Assembly (NCBI RefSeq): GCF_002909235.1
Contig: NZ_PHQQ01000003.1
Location: 186,001 to 250,000, forward strand
Source of the DNA: Arenibacter catalasegens
GTDB taxonomy: Bacteria; Bacteroidota; Bacteroidia; Flavobacteriales; Flavobacteriaceae
Length of the DNA: 64,000 nt
Direction: 5' to 3'
The notes below the pieces were generated by a model. That model saw only the letters and a list, made by a program, of their open reading frames with translations, had not been told where the DNA came from and did not search any database. Each line of letters opens with the position of its first letter. Positions within the stretch are counted from its first letter, which is position 1. The translations under genes were made by a program, and so were the position numbers. Below, in pieces: positions 9,801 to 17,764 of the stretch.

Positions 9801-10390
9801 GTGGTGTACCCTATATAGGAAATAACAAGAACAGCATTTTGACTATTTACATTAATAGTAAAATTACCATCAAAATCGGATTGGGTGCCGTTTGCCGTTC
9901 CTTTTTCCAGAACGTTAGCCCCTGGCAACAGACTTCCTTCGCTGTCAACAATGGTCCCATTTACCACAAACTGCTGATAGACCTTAACCTTTTTTACATC
10001 AATCTTGGTTTGGGAAGGAATATCATTTTCAGGCTTAAGAACAATCTGTTTATCCAATACCTCGTAAGTAATATCCATTTTGGAAAAAAGCCTTTCCAAA
10101 ATAGAGGTTACCAATTCTTTATTTGCACTTACAGAGACAATTTTCCTATAATCTACCTCCTTGTCGTTGTACATGAATTTGAATTCTGTAAGTGACTCAA
10201 TTTTGTTCAATACATTTTCGAGACTTACATTTTCGAGATTCATTGTAATTTTGGTCTTTTGACCATAAGTTTCGTTGGCATGAATTTGAAAAAACGAAAC
10301 AATCAAGACTAATAATGTAGTAAGTTTCATTTTCAAATCATATTGTAGCCGAAAACGGGATTCCCCCCCCGGCTTAATTAAGTTTTTCAT
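6869..10390 (-). CDS. SusC/RagA-family TonB-dependent transporter with N-terminal STN signalling domain
   Basis: A 1173-residue outer-membrane channel. In order: signal peptide from the second Met (MKLTTLLVLIVSFFQIHA), STN domain (about 45-115), carboxypeptidase-regulatory-like beta-sandwich (NGTIVDSEGSLLPGANVLEKG), plug domain (SIRGDASLNINGNSPLFIVDG) and a long beta-barrel ending in LNLQIDF. The STN domain contacts an anti-sigma factor, matching the FecR and ECF sigma genes directly upstream, so transport and transcription are probably linked. The first ATG (10390) adds about 20 residues before the signal peptide. This extension is codon-biased and contains an 8-G tract (10363-10370). The second Met (10330) is a plausible start. 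SusD follows after 11 bases. Confidence 0.95.
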   Translation of the reverse strand: MKNLIKPGGESRFRLQYDLKMKLTTLLVLIVSFFQIHANETYGQKTKITMNLENVSLENVLNKIESLTEFKFMYNDKEVDYRKIVSVSANKELVTSILERLFSKMDITYEVLDKQIVLKPENDIPSQTKIDVKKVKVYQQFVVNGTIVDSEGSLLPGANVLEKGTANGTQSDFDGNFTINVNSQNAVLVISYIGYTTKEVSVNGQENVSITLEESATGLREVVVTALGIKREKKSLGYASQELDADQISSSKEPNLLNGISGKVAGLQITNSPSGLGGSARVSIRGDASLNINGNSPLFIVDGTPISNSIVGSSGSGTQDVDYGNGASEINPENIESINVLKGPAAAALYGARAANGAIIITTKKGNSKKGQLGISINSGITMESVLLLPDWQNEYGQGNNQQFAFVDGSGSGIADGVDESWGPRLDTGLMIPQFDSPRADGTRGGDYLVSNSPITPTPWVSMPDNTMDFFNTGYTKTNSIAISKSGDLGNIRFSYQNLDQEGIVPNTDLTRNTFNLSAGLNLTDKLTINTNVNYIKADSGNRPSLSYGTESIMYLFIWYGRQLNTNSMRDYWMPGREDLQQFNYNYNYHDNPFFNVYENTNSQNKDRVYGNVSANYAINDNWNLMVRTGRDFYRDLRTKKRAFSTQRFPLGYYREDNVFFEESNTDFLLSYDKTFNEKWNINISGGGNQFRQRQDYTQTVAPQLINPGIYSFNNTRKPLEVNTNNQQKRINSLYGFARFAYDNLLFLDITGRNDWSSTLPTDNNSYFYPSATLSAIASDMFEMPEFVSFAKLRAAYAEVGNDTDPYKLSSFFTNETPFGDNPILTESSLIPNAVLKPEITSSYEIGADIRLFQSRLNLDATYYDGRTKNQIIPISTDISSGYTSKLINAGEVRNYGFEAILNVIPVRTEDFSWNTMFNYSRNRSEVTDLGGIDYTLTERNSVFIQAREGGSISAIYGRGFQRVEDANSEYFGQKIVNSNGIPIRTDGLVYQGDYAPDYTLGILNSFKYRSLDFGFMFDIRQGGIVVSRTKTIGSTAGQLKETLVGRETGIVAEGVVETSPGVYSPNTTNVDVRTYNNRYYERDNVEAAKYDASYTKLREVSMGYTLPARIIDKLPISKARLSLTGRNLVLWTDNPHFDPETVAVAGGTLQPGIENMSYPSTKTYTLNLQIDF

Positions 10391-10397
10391 ATTTTTG
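10390..10397 (+). promoter_or_regulatory. Perfect Bacteroidota -7 box on the opposite strand
   Basis: TATTTTTG matches the Bacteroidota -7 consensus TAnnTTTG exactly and overlaps the susC start codon on the other strand. No -33 TTG is visible at the usual spacing, so the promoter call is tentative. It points at the candidate antisense RNA at about 10404-10470. Confidence 0.4.
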
Positions 10398-10403
10398 TAG
10401 TGT

Positions 10404-10470
10404 GTTAGTGGTTAATTAATTTAATCACATTCTATCGGGAGGTGTTGGCGCACTTTCCGATTTTTTTTTT
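10404..10470 (+). ncRNA. Candidate small RNA antisense to the susC leader
   Basis: On the plus strand, a -7 box (10390-10397) is followed by two hairpins and a long T run. Hairpin 1 is GTGGTTAA/TTAATCAC (about 10408-10428, one G-U pair). Hairpin 2 has an 11-bp stem (10434-10444 with 10451-10461, two G-U pairs that become mismatches on the minus strand), followed by T462-T470. The strand-specific wobble pairs and the T run argue that the RNA is read on the plus strand, opposite to the fecR-susC operon. Bacteroides has cis-antisense sRNAs in the same position, next to susC genes with ECF sigma/anti-sigma control. Size would be about 65 nt. Alternatively only the terminator is real and ends read-through antisense transcripts. 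Confidence 0.45.
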
Positions 10471-10569
10471 GCCCCTTTGCTGTCATTACAATATTAATTT
10501 AAGCGTTTAAGCCAATACTCTGTGATTTGTATAAATAAAGAAGATTTTAATTCATTGGCGGTTGGTTAA

Positions 10570-11712
10570 TTAGTTAATAATTATTTGTCTGTTGTTGATT
10601 TTATAATCTATTTCGTAGGACTCATTGAACGTTCTAAATACTTGATCAATGGTTTCAATATCAAAACTTGCTGTAAACATTTCATTGTCCAAACCTTTGT
10701 TATTGTTGGTAATATCTACATTATAATGGCGCTCCAATTTTTTAACAATGTTCTTAAACGGCACATGTCTCAATATAATTTTCCCATTCAACCAATCGGT
10801 ATGCATTGCTATATCGGCCTCTGCAATAGATATTTGCTTATTGTGCTTATTCCATTCCGCCTTATATCCAGGCTTTAACAAAGAAGAATTGGAAGAATCA
10901 TAATTCGCATTACTTTCATAAACCGAAACGGAGCCCTCGACTAATGTTGTATTTACAAATTGATCTTCGGGATAAGACGACAGATTAAATTTGGTACCCA
11001 ATACTCTTACGTTAAGTTCATCCGCATTTACAATAAATGGATGCAACTTGTCTTTCGCCACCGTGAAGAAAGCTTCTCCATTCAGAAAAACTCGTCTATT
11101 ATCACCTTTTATAAATTGTACTGGATACTTAAGGGATGTTCCTGAGTTAAGAATTACTTGGGTTCCATCGGACAATACAATATCAAACCTTTTCCCATAA
11201 GGAACCGTAAGCGTATTATAAATCAATTCTTCTTTGGCACTTCCAGTGTTTTTATAAACCAATTGTCTTCCCTTTTGTGCTCCTAACACATTTCCTTCCG
11301 AATCCACTACCCTTGCCGTCCCGTTTTCAGAAATTATTTCCAATGTGCCGTCATTCAACTGCAATGTAATGGCATCTTCAGAAGTCATGGGCACTTGGCT
11401 AGGCACAATAAAATAATCTTTAAATAAATAGGCGCCTCCTATTAGCAAAACTAAAACTGCAGCGTATTTTAAGGTAGTTAATAAAAATCGGCTCTTATTT
11501 TTTTTAGTAGCCTGCTTGTCATCTATAATACTATTATAAACCTGATCTATATCAGATACAGATTCATCAAATGAGGAAGCTACATATTTAGCTTTGATGG
11601 AATAGAATTTTTTGGCATTTTGATCCGACGAAGTAATCCAAACTTCAACCTCCTTTTCTTCTGCCGAAGTAGTTGCCCCATTAAGGTATTTGGAAATTTT
11701 TTTATCTGTCAT
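10570..11712 (-). CDS. FecR-family anti-sigma factor
   Basis: A 380-residue inner-membrane protein with a cytoplasmic N-terminal part (about 1-75), one membrane segment (about 76-97, LLTTLKYAAVLVLLIGGAYL), a periplasmic FecR domain (LTVPYGKRFDIVLSDGTQVILNSGTSLKYP is in this region) and a C-terminal DUF4974-like domain. FecR proteins hold the cognate ECF sigma factor until the STN domain of the SusC partner signals that ligand is bound. I place the start at ATG 11712 (MTDKKISKYLNG); an upstream TTG at 11742 would add ten residues. It sits 62 bases after the sigma gene and 179 bases before susC, a standard sigma-FecR-SusC-SusD arrangement. Confidence 0.94.
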   Translation of the reverse strand: MTDKKISKYLNGATTSAEEKEVEVWITSSDQNAKKFYSIKAKYVASSFDESVSDIDQVYNSIIDDKQATKKNKSRFLLTTLKYAAVLVLLIGGAYLFKDYFIVPSQVPMTSEDAITLQLNDGTLEIISENGTARVVDSEGNVLGAQKGRQLVYKNTGSAKEELIYNTLTVPYGKRFDIVLSDGTQVILNSGTSLKYPVQFIKGDNRRVFLNGEAFFTVAKDKLHPFIVNADELNVRVLGTKFNLSSYPEDQFVNTTLVEGSVSVYESNANYDSSNSSLLKPGYKAEWNKHNKQISIAEADIAMHTDWLNGKIILRHVPFKNIVKKLERHYNVDITNNNKGLDNEMFTASFDIETIDQVFRTFNESYEIDYKINNRQIIIN

Positions 11713-11774
11713 CGTCCCAAGTATACTAATAAGACGACTCAAAAAGGATTTACACCTAGTACTAACTAAAAAAA

Positions 11775-12389
11775 TTATTGGGAAATCGTTATATACTCCC
11801 TTAAATGGAGCTTCATATGTTTCAGGGCACTTGCAATGTGGTTGTCTACAGTCTTATGTGAAATCCCCATTTGCGCTGCTATTTCACCATGTTTCAAGCC
11901 CTCGAATCTGCTTTTTTTGAAAACATTTTTACATTTTTCAGGTAACAATTCTATGCTGCGCATAATTTTGCTTTCCAATTCATTTTCAAGCAAAAGTGAG
12001 GCTGCATCATCCTGAATGAACTGACGTTGAATTTCAGACTTAATTAAAAAACGTTGATCTAAGTAATTCCTTTTAACCTTTTCATGCTTTAATTGATCCA
12101 GACAGGAATTCTTGGTCACACTATATAAGTAACTATTAATATTAGTCACTTCCTTTAGTCCACCCCTATTTTCCCAAATTTTCAAAAATACATTCTGAAC
12201 GATGCTTTCCGCCTCTTGGTGGTACACCAAATATCCTTTTGCAATGTGTACAAGTTTGGAGTAGTAAAGCCTAAACAAGGTCTCAAATGCACATTTCTCC
12301 CCCTTTTCCAAAAGGGAAATAAAATATTCATTGTTGACATTAGGTTGGCCTTTTTTCAACTTATCAATGGATTTAAATCTTAGGTTCAA
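11775..12389 (-). CDS. RNA polymerase ECF sigma factor, FecI-like
   Basis: About 200 residues with sigma region 2 (FETLFRLYYSKLVHIAKGYL to FLKIWENRGG, about 35-80) and region 4 (ELLPEKCKNVFKKSRFEGLKH then a helix-turn-helix GEIAAQMGISHKTVDNHIAS, about 145-190). It should direct polymerase to the susC promoter when released by the adjacent FecR. No in-frame ATG precedes region 2: the reading frame opens just after a TAA at 12393-12395, and the only candidates are TTG at 12389 or TTG at 12359. A non-ATG start is therefore likely. An overlapping out-of-frame ATG at 12393 stops after six codons. Confidence 0.92.
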   Translation of the reverse strand: MNLRFKSIDKLKKGQPNVNNEYFISLLEKGEKCAFETLFRLYYSKLVHIAKGYLVYHQEAESIVQNVFLKIWENRGGLKEVTNINSYLYSVTKNSCLDQLKHEKVKRNYLDQRFLIKSEIQRQFIQDDAASLLLENELESKIMRSIELLPEKCKNVFKKSRFEGLKHGEIAAQMGISHKTVDNHIASALKHMKLHLREYITISQ

Positions 12390-12663
12390 GCATTACACCT
12401 ACCATGGTAAGCGCATTTTTTTGCAATGGTATGTACTACAGATTTAACTTATTTTACCTCATCGCCAATCTACTCCGCCTATCATTAAATTTAAGTAAAA
12501 CACCATAAAAACTTCCAACCCGCTGCTCTTATAGCACAGTAATTAAGTCGGGGGATTTATTAATATCACCCCAATTTAACAAATAATTACAATTTAACCA
12601 AAGATTGTATTTCCTAATATCCTAAATCGATATTGATTTTGAGCCTTCCTAAATTTAGGGTGA

Positions 12664-13674
12664 TTAATTACCTATTTCGGCAATTTTCACAGGTCTTTTT
12701 TCCTTTAATGATTTAATGGCTGCCAGTCCGATCTGAAGGGACAACAACCCATCATTACCATTCACTGGCACGGCTTCACCATTTTTTAAACTCTTCACAT
12801 AGCTGGCCATTTCCGATTTATATGCTTCAGCATATCTCTCCAAAAAAAAATGCAGGGGAAGTGCCCCTAGTACACCCTTGTTTGTATAAAGCCGATGTGA
12901 GTCTTCATAATTATTATCCGCCTGTACCATTCCCTTAGACCCAAACACCTCTATTCTTTGATCGTAACCATAGGCAGCCTCCCTACTGTTGTCTATAACC
13001 GCCATAGTGCCATCCGTATAGGTCAAGGTAACTACCGCCGTGTCTATATCCCCAGCCTTACCAATGGCTGGATCCACTAAAACAGCTCCTTTAGCATATA
13101 CCTCCTCTATTTCCTTGCCAACCACAAAACGCGCCATGTCAAAATCGTGAATGGTCATGTCCAAAAAGAGACCTCCTGATTTTTCAATATAACTCACCGG
13201 TGGCGCACCTGGATCTCGACTCGTAATTTTTACCAAGTGGGGCTCCCCTACGGCGCCCTCCATTACTGATTCATGAACCTTACTAAACTCTTTATCGAAC
13301 CTACGGTTAAAACCTAACATCAACTTAATATTGGCTTCCTTTACCACTTTCAAGACCTCAACCACCCTTTGCATAGATAGGTCCAAAGGTTTTTCACAAA
13401 AAACATGGACACCTGCTTTCGCAGCCATTTCAACATAATCGGCATGGGTATCCGTAGGAGAACAGATCACAACGGAATCGAAAGGAGCAACAACCAACAA
13501 ATCCTCATAAGTAGCTGTAATATGAGGTATGTTCTTTTCTTTTGCATATTCCCTACATTCAGCCATTGGGTCCATAACGGCAACCACTTCTACATCTTCC
13601 ATCAGAAGCAAGTTCTCCAAATGGATCTTTCCTATCCTTCCCAAACCTGCTACAGCGAATTTAACTTTTGTCAT
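12664..13674 (-). CDS. iolG: myo-Inositol 2-dehydrogenase
   Basis: A 336-residue Gfo/Idh/MocA-family NAD-dependent oxidoreductase. It has the Rossmann motif AGLGRIGKIH (9-18), the CEKPLDLS motif with catalytic-type Lys95, and DMTIHDFDMARF, which supplies the Asp and His of the family active site. In this operon it should oxidise myo-inositol to 2-keto-myo-inositol (scyllo-inosose), the first step of the pathway. The start is set at ATG 13674 (MTKVKFAVAG). A longer frame from TTG 13803 would overlap iolE and adds a non-family extension. It is the last gene of the inositol operon. An AT-rich palindrome at 12649-12660 follows it but lacks a T run. Confidence 0.9.
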   Translation of the reverse strand: MTKVKFAVAGLGRIGKIHLENLLLMEDVEVVAVMDPMAECREYAKEKNIPHITATYEDLLVVAPFDSVVICSPTDTHADYVEMAAKAGVHVFCEKPLDLSMQRVVEVLKVVKEANIKLMLGFNRRFDKEFSKVHESVMEGAVGEPHLVKITSRDPGAPPVSYIEKSGGLFLDMTIHDFDMARFVVGKEIEEVYAKGAVLVDPAIGKAGDIDTAVVTLTYTDGTMAVIDNSREAAYGYDQRIEVFGSKGMVQADNNYEDSHRLYTNKGVLGALPLHFFLERYAEAYKSEMASYVKSLKNGEAVPVNGNDGLLSLQIGLAAIKSLKEKRPVKIAEIGN

Positions 13675-13717
13675 AAATTTATATTTATAAATGATAGTTT
13701 CATGAATGTTTAATTGA

Positions 13718-14623
13718 CTAAAGCCCCAAGGATTTAATATAATCCCTATTGGCCTGTGCGCATATTTTTGGGTTTCCCATGCCTGGCAAAATATCCTGCT
13801 CAACCACGATCCAATCGTTGTATTTCAATTCTTCCAACAATTTTACTATGGATTGAAAATCCACGGACCCCTTTCCCAGTTCGCAAAACACTCCTCTTTT
13901 AATAGCATCGAAGTAGTCCCCATTTACCGCTCGCGAAGCCTGGGACGCTAGAGGACTATAATCCTTGAAATGAACATGCCATATTCTTTTACCATATTTT
14001 TTTAGGGCAGCTACCGGATCTCCACCGCCAAAAGCGTAATGACCCATATCCAAACACAATCCCAATAATTGTGGATCCGTCAAAGTCATAAGCCTATCTA
14101 TTTCCTCCGGGGTTTCAACATATCCAGCACAATGATGGTGGAACACTGTTCTAATACCAAAAGCATCCTTCACTGCCTTTGCAATCTTTTCTGCTCCTGC
14201 AGCATAAACCCTCCATTGAACCTCTGAGAGGCTCATTTGGGAGGTAATTCTACCCGCATTATTGGTGCGTTCCGGAACAGATCCGTTATCATCGGCCAAT
14301 ACAATAAAAGAATTTTTATAACCGGCATTGAACATGAGCTCGGCCACTTTTAGTGCAGCAACTACACCTTTGTCATGATTGTCCTCCTTGACCAAAGCTA
14401 CTGGAACAAAAGCGCCCAATAAATCCAAATGCCTTTTATCCAATTCAGCCTTTAACCGGTCAGGAGTGGTGGGCATATATCCCCAATCCCCCAATTCGGT
14501 ACCTATATAACCTGTTTCCTTAATTTCATCCAATACCTGTTCAAAACCAATCTCTTCGGATTTTTCTTCTAGGTCAAATTCCAAGGCGCCCCATGAGCAA
14601 GGAGCATTAGCGATTTTCATCAT
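13718..14623 (-). CDS. iolE: Inosose dehydratase / sugar-phosphate-isomerase-like TIM barrel
   Basis: A 301-residue xylose-isomerase-like TIM-barrel protein. The N-terminal NAPCSWG motif, ETGYIGTELGDWGYMP, CLDMGHYAFGGGDP and the metal-binding WHVHFKD are as expected for IolE/IolI proteins. The operon holds no other copy, so it most likely dehydrates 2-keto-myo-inositol to the diketone substrate of IolD. IolI-type inosose isomerase is the alternative. It is 43 bases before iolG and 12 bases after iolA. The tandem ATGs at 14623 and 14620 give starts that differ by one residue. Confidence 0.85.
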   Translation of the reverse strand: MMKIANAPCSWGALEFDLEEKSEEIGFEQVLDEIKETGYIGTELGDWGYMPTTPDRLKAELDKRHLDLLGAFVPVALVKEDNHDKGVVAALKVAELMFNAGYKNSFIVLADDNGSVPERTNNAGRITSQMSLSEVQWRVYAAGAEKIAKAVKDAFGIRTVFHHHCAGYVETPEEIDRLMTLTDPQLLGLCLDMGHYAFGGGDPVAALKKYGKRIWHVHFKDYSPLASQASRAVNGDYFDAIKRGVFCELGKGSVDFQSIVKLLEELKYNDWIVVEQDILPGMGNPKICAQANRDYIKSLGL

Positions 14624-14635
14624 TTTATAATCCTA

Positions 14636-16111
14636 TTAAAATTTTCTAGACCAAATGTTCGGCCATCTTTCTATTATAACCTTGGTCTGGGTAAAGAATT
14701 CTATGGCATGCTTACCCTGCCCGTGCAGATCTCCAAAAAAGCTATCCTTCCAACCACTAAATGGGAATTGGGCCATTGGAGCCGCAACTCCTATATTTAT
14801 TCCAATATTCCCAGCATCCGCCTCATTTCTAAACCTTCTGGCATTGGCACCACTACCGGTAAATAAACAAGCCATGTTGCCATAATTCCCGCTATTTACA
14901 AATTTCAGGGCATCATCTATATTCTTCATGGATATCAAACTCATTACTGGACCAAAAATTTCAGTTCCAATAAGTTCCTTATCCAAGGCCACGTCCTCCA
15001 AAATGGTAGGATTCAGGAAATTACCCTTCTCATAGCCTGAAATGGACGCATTTCGCCCGTCCAAAAGCACTTTGGCGCCCTCATCGATTCCTTTTTGAAT
15101 TAATCCTGTTATCCTTGTCTTACTTTCGGGAGTAATTACAGGTCCCATATTTATCTCCCTATCTAGGCCATAACCCGTTGTTCGGGCTTTGACAGTTTCA
15201 TATAGCGCATCCTTTATTTGTCTTTTATGATCATCAACTGTAATAATGGTCGACGCCGCCAAACACCTCTGGCCTGCACATCCATAAACGGAATCCGCTA
15301 TTATCTTGGCAGACATTTCTATATCTGCATCAGGCAGTACCACCACTGGATTTTTAGCTCCACCTTGAGCCTGTACTCGCTTACCATTGGCCGTACCCTT
15401 GGAATAAATATATCTGGCTACTGGAGTACTTCCAACAAAACTCACTGCTTTAATGGCGGGGTGTTCCAAAATTGCATCTACTGAATCCTTACCACCGTGT
15501 ACTAGGCTCACAAGACCCTTTGGCATATCCAATTGATCGATAAACTCAAATATCTTCATCATGGTCAAGGGTACCTTCTCGGAAGGTTTTACTACAAAGG
15601 CGTTACCCGTTGCAATTGCATAGGGTAAGAACCAGAAAACGATCATACTTGGAAAGTTGAATGGGGTTATACAAGCTGCAACACCCAAGGGTTGCCTAAT
15701 CATCATTTCGTCTACACCTGTAGCTATATCTTCAATAACATCACCCGCCATTAACATTGGAGTACCACAAGCTACTTCAATATTCTCTATAGCTCTCTGA
15801 ATTTCCCCAACAGATTCCCCGTATGTTTTGCCAGATTCCTTGGTAATAATCTCCGCAAGGTCTTCGGTATTTTCCTCCATTAGGGTTTTTAAGCGATATA
15901 GTACCTGAACCCTTTTTATTACGGGAACCTTACTCCATTCCTTATAGGCCTTGGATGCGGACGATACTGCCAAATCTACATCCTTTTGTGTACCAGGTCC
16001 GTAAGGTACCTTTGCCAAAACCTCTTGTGTTGCAGGGTTTATAATGTCTATTGTTTCTTTGGAGGTGCTTGGGGTCCAAACACCATCGATATAATTTTTT
16101 AGAATTTCCAT
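14636..16111 (-). CDS. iolA: (Methyl)malonate-semialdehyde dehydrogenase, CoA-acylating
   Basis: A 491-residue CoA-dependent aldehyde dehydrogenase. The catalytic Cys is 283 in GCAGQRCLA. The general-base Glu of ordinary aldehyde dehydrogenases is missing: the usual ELGGK becomes QGGAKNPVVV, the family signature of MmsA/IolA. In inositol breakdown it converts malonate semialdehyde to acetyl-CoA and CO2 with CoA and NAD+. It lies between the symporter (35-base gap) and iolE (12-base gap). A role in valine catabolism is the alternative for this family, but the surroundings favour inositol. Confidence 0.92.
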   Translation of the reverse strand: MEILKNYIDGVWTPSTSKETIDIINPATQEVLAKVPYGPGTQKDVDLAVSSASKAYKEWSKVPVIKRVQVLYRLKTLMEENTEDLAEIITKESGKTYGESVGEIQRAIENIEVACGTPMLMAGDVIEDIATGVDEMMIRQPLGVAACITPFNFPSMIVFWFLPYAIATGNAFVVKPSEKVPLTMMKIFEFIDQLDMPKGLVSLVHGGKDSVDAILEHPAIKAVSFVGSTPVARYIYSKGTANGKRVQAQGGAKNPVVVLPDADIEMSAKIIADSVYGCAGQRCLAASTIITVDDHKRQIKDALYETVKARTTGYGLDREINMGPVITPESKTRITGLIQKGIDEGAKVLLDGRNASISGYEKGNFLNPTILEDVALDKELIGTEIFGPVMSLISMKNIDDALKFVNSGNYGNMACLFTGSGANARRFRNEADAGNIGINIGVAAPMAQFPFSGWKDSFFGDLHGQGKHAIEFFTQTKVIIERWPNIWSRKF

Positions 16112-16146
16112 TTTTTTAATGTTTAATATTTTTGATTATAGTGCTC

Positions 16147-17745
16147 CTATTGATTGTTCCAGAGCAAAACATAGATTAGAATAGTTACCGCGCATAACCC
16201 AATGGACATGGGTATGGTATATTTCCAGGTGGTCAGATTTACTGCTCCGACATCCGTAATTTCATACTTGTTATTATTGGGATAGAAGTAGGATACAGAA
16301 TACATAATGGCTACGTTCAACAAGAATTCTATCCCCCATAAATGTACAAAATGTATGCCGTGAGAGGTATATCCCCAAGTCATAAAAATATAAAAAGTTA
16401 GTCCGAAAAGCAGGGCCACTTTAGCACCCATTGCCGAGACTTTTTTCATAAAGAAACCCGCCAATAAAATAGAAGCTATAGGAATAAAGAATATTCCGTT
16501 GAGCTCTTGTAGCAATTGATATAAACCATCGGAAGCATTGGCCACCATCGGGGCAGCAAATATGGCCACAACGGCTAAAATTGCAGAGGTCACCTTTCCA
16601 ATCTTTACCAATTTGTTATCGCTGACATTTTTCGCAATATGTTTCTTATAAATGTCTATACTGAACAAGGTAGCCACAGAATTCAATACAGAATTAAAGG
16701 TACTCAGTACTGCTCCCATTATTACGGCCGCAAAAAAACCAATTAACCAAACAGGTAAGACCTTCTTAACCAATTGAGGGTAAACGGAGTCCTGCTGGTC
16801 AAAGTAAGTGTCCTGAAAATAATAGTAGCAAATAACTCCGGGCAACACAATTATCAGGGGTATCAATATCTTAAAAAGACCTGTTATTAAAAGACCTTTT
16901 TGGGCTTCCTTCAAGTTTTTAGCTCCCAAGGCCCTTTGGATTATAGTTTGGTTCATCCCCCAAAAATAAAGCTGATTAATAATCAAGCCCGTAAACAAAA
17001 CTTCGAAAGGCAATACAGAGTCCCTTGCCCCCACTACGTTGAATTTCTCCGGTGCATAATTATAAACCTTTACCAATCCGTCCCAGATGTTATTATCTCC
17101 AATGGCCATCAAGGCCAATATTGGTATTAAAAGACCTCCCAATAAAAGTCCAAATCCATTAATGGTATCGGAATAGGCTACGGCCTTTAAACCTCCAAAT
17201 ATGGCGTATATAGACCCTATAACACCAATAATGACTACTGTAATCCAGAGCCCTTCGGATTTACTGACCCCTAGTGCCTCCGAAACACCAAACAGACTTT
17301 CAATACCTATTGCTCCTGAGTACAAAACAATGGGAAGTAAGGTAACCACAAAAGAAAAGATCAGAATGGCGGCTACCATAGTCCTTGTTAACCCATCAAA
17401 TCTACTTTCCAAAAATTGCGGTATGGTGGTCAATCCCATTTTTAGATACTTGGGAACAAAAAAAATGGCTGCAATTACTAGGGCTATAGAAGAGGTAACC
17501 TCCCAGGCAATTACAATAAATCCATTGACGTATGAATTACCGTTCATCCCAATAAGATGTTCCGAGGAAATATTGGTCAGCAACATGGAACCCGCAATTA
17601 CGATTCCTGTTAAACTTCTACCTCCCAAGAAATAACCATCGGACGATGTTAAATTTGTCTTTCTAAGGCTGTACCAGGTAAAAAAAGCAACTCCTCCAGT
17701 AAAAATAAGGAATGTAGTTAAAATAATAATGAGTTCGGAATTCAT
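16147..17745 (-). CDS. Sodium/solute symporter (SSS family), probable inositol importer
   Basis: A 532-residue inner-membrane protein with about 13-14 hydrophobic segments. SSS landmarks include YFLGGRSLTG near the N-terminus, SSEHLIGMNGNSYVNG, YAIFGGLKAVAYSDTINGFG and a long core with NQTIIQRALGAKN. It resembles SGLT-like members that carry sugars or inositol. Lying between iolD and iolA with 19- and 35-base gaps, it is inferred to be the Na+-coupled inner-membrane step for inositol after SusC/SusD outer-membrane passage. Confidence 0.88.
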   Translation of the reverse strand: MNSELIIILTTFLIFTGGVAFFTWYSLRKTNLTSSDGYFLGGRSLTGIVIAGSMLLTNISSEHLIGMNGNSYVNGFIVIAWEVTSSIALVIAAIFFVPKYLKMGLTTIPQFLESRFDGLTRTMVAAILIFSFVVTLLPIVLYSGAIGIESLFGVSEALGVSKSEGLWITVVIIGVIGSIYAIFGGLKAVAYSDTINGFGLLLGGLLIPILALMAIGDNNIWDGLVKVYNYAPEKFNVVGARDSVLPFEVLFTGLIINQLYFWGMNQTIIQRALGAKNLKEAQKGLLITGLFKILIPLIIVLPGVICYYYFQDTYFDQQDSVYPQLVKKVLPVWLIGFFAAVIMGAVLSTFNSVLNSVATLFSIDIYKKHIAKNVSDNKLVKIGKVTSAILAVVAIFAAPMVANASDGLYQLLQELNGIFFIPIASILLAGFFMKKVSAMGAKVALLFGLTFYIFMTWGYTSHGIHFVHLWGIEFLLNVAIMYSVSYFYPNNNKYEITDVGAVNLTTWKYTIPMSIGLCAVTILIYVLLWNNQ

Positions 17746-17764
17746 AAGGCTGGTTGGTTATGGT

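Noticed and set aside
10391-10408. TTTTGTAGTGTGTTA as a fourth member of the TTTGTAGTGTTA promoter group
   Set aside because: It has two extra bases and none of the upstream phased elements; similarity is probably due to general core-promoter features.
12649-12660. Palindrome CCTAAATTTAGG just after iolG as a terminator
   Set aside because: AT-rich 6-bp half-stems with no loop and no T run on the minus strand; too weak to call.
12665-13803. Longer iolG reading frame starting at TTG 13803
   Set aside because: It would overlap iolE and add 43 residues before the Rossmann motif; ATG 13674 fits the family.
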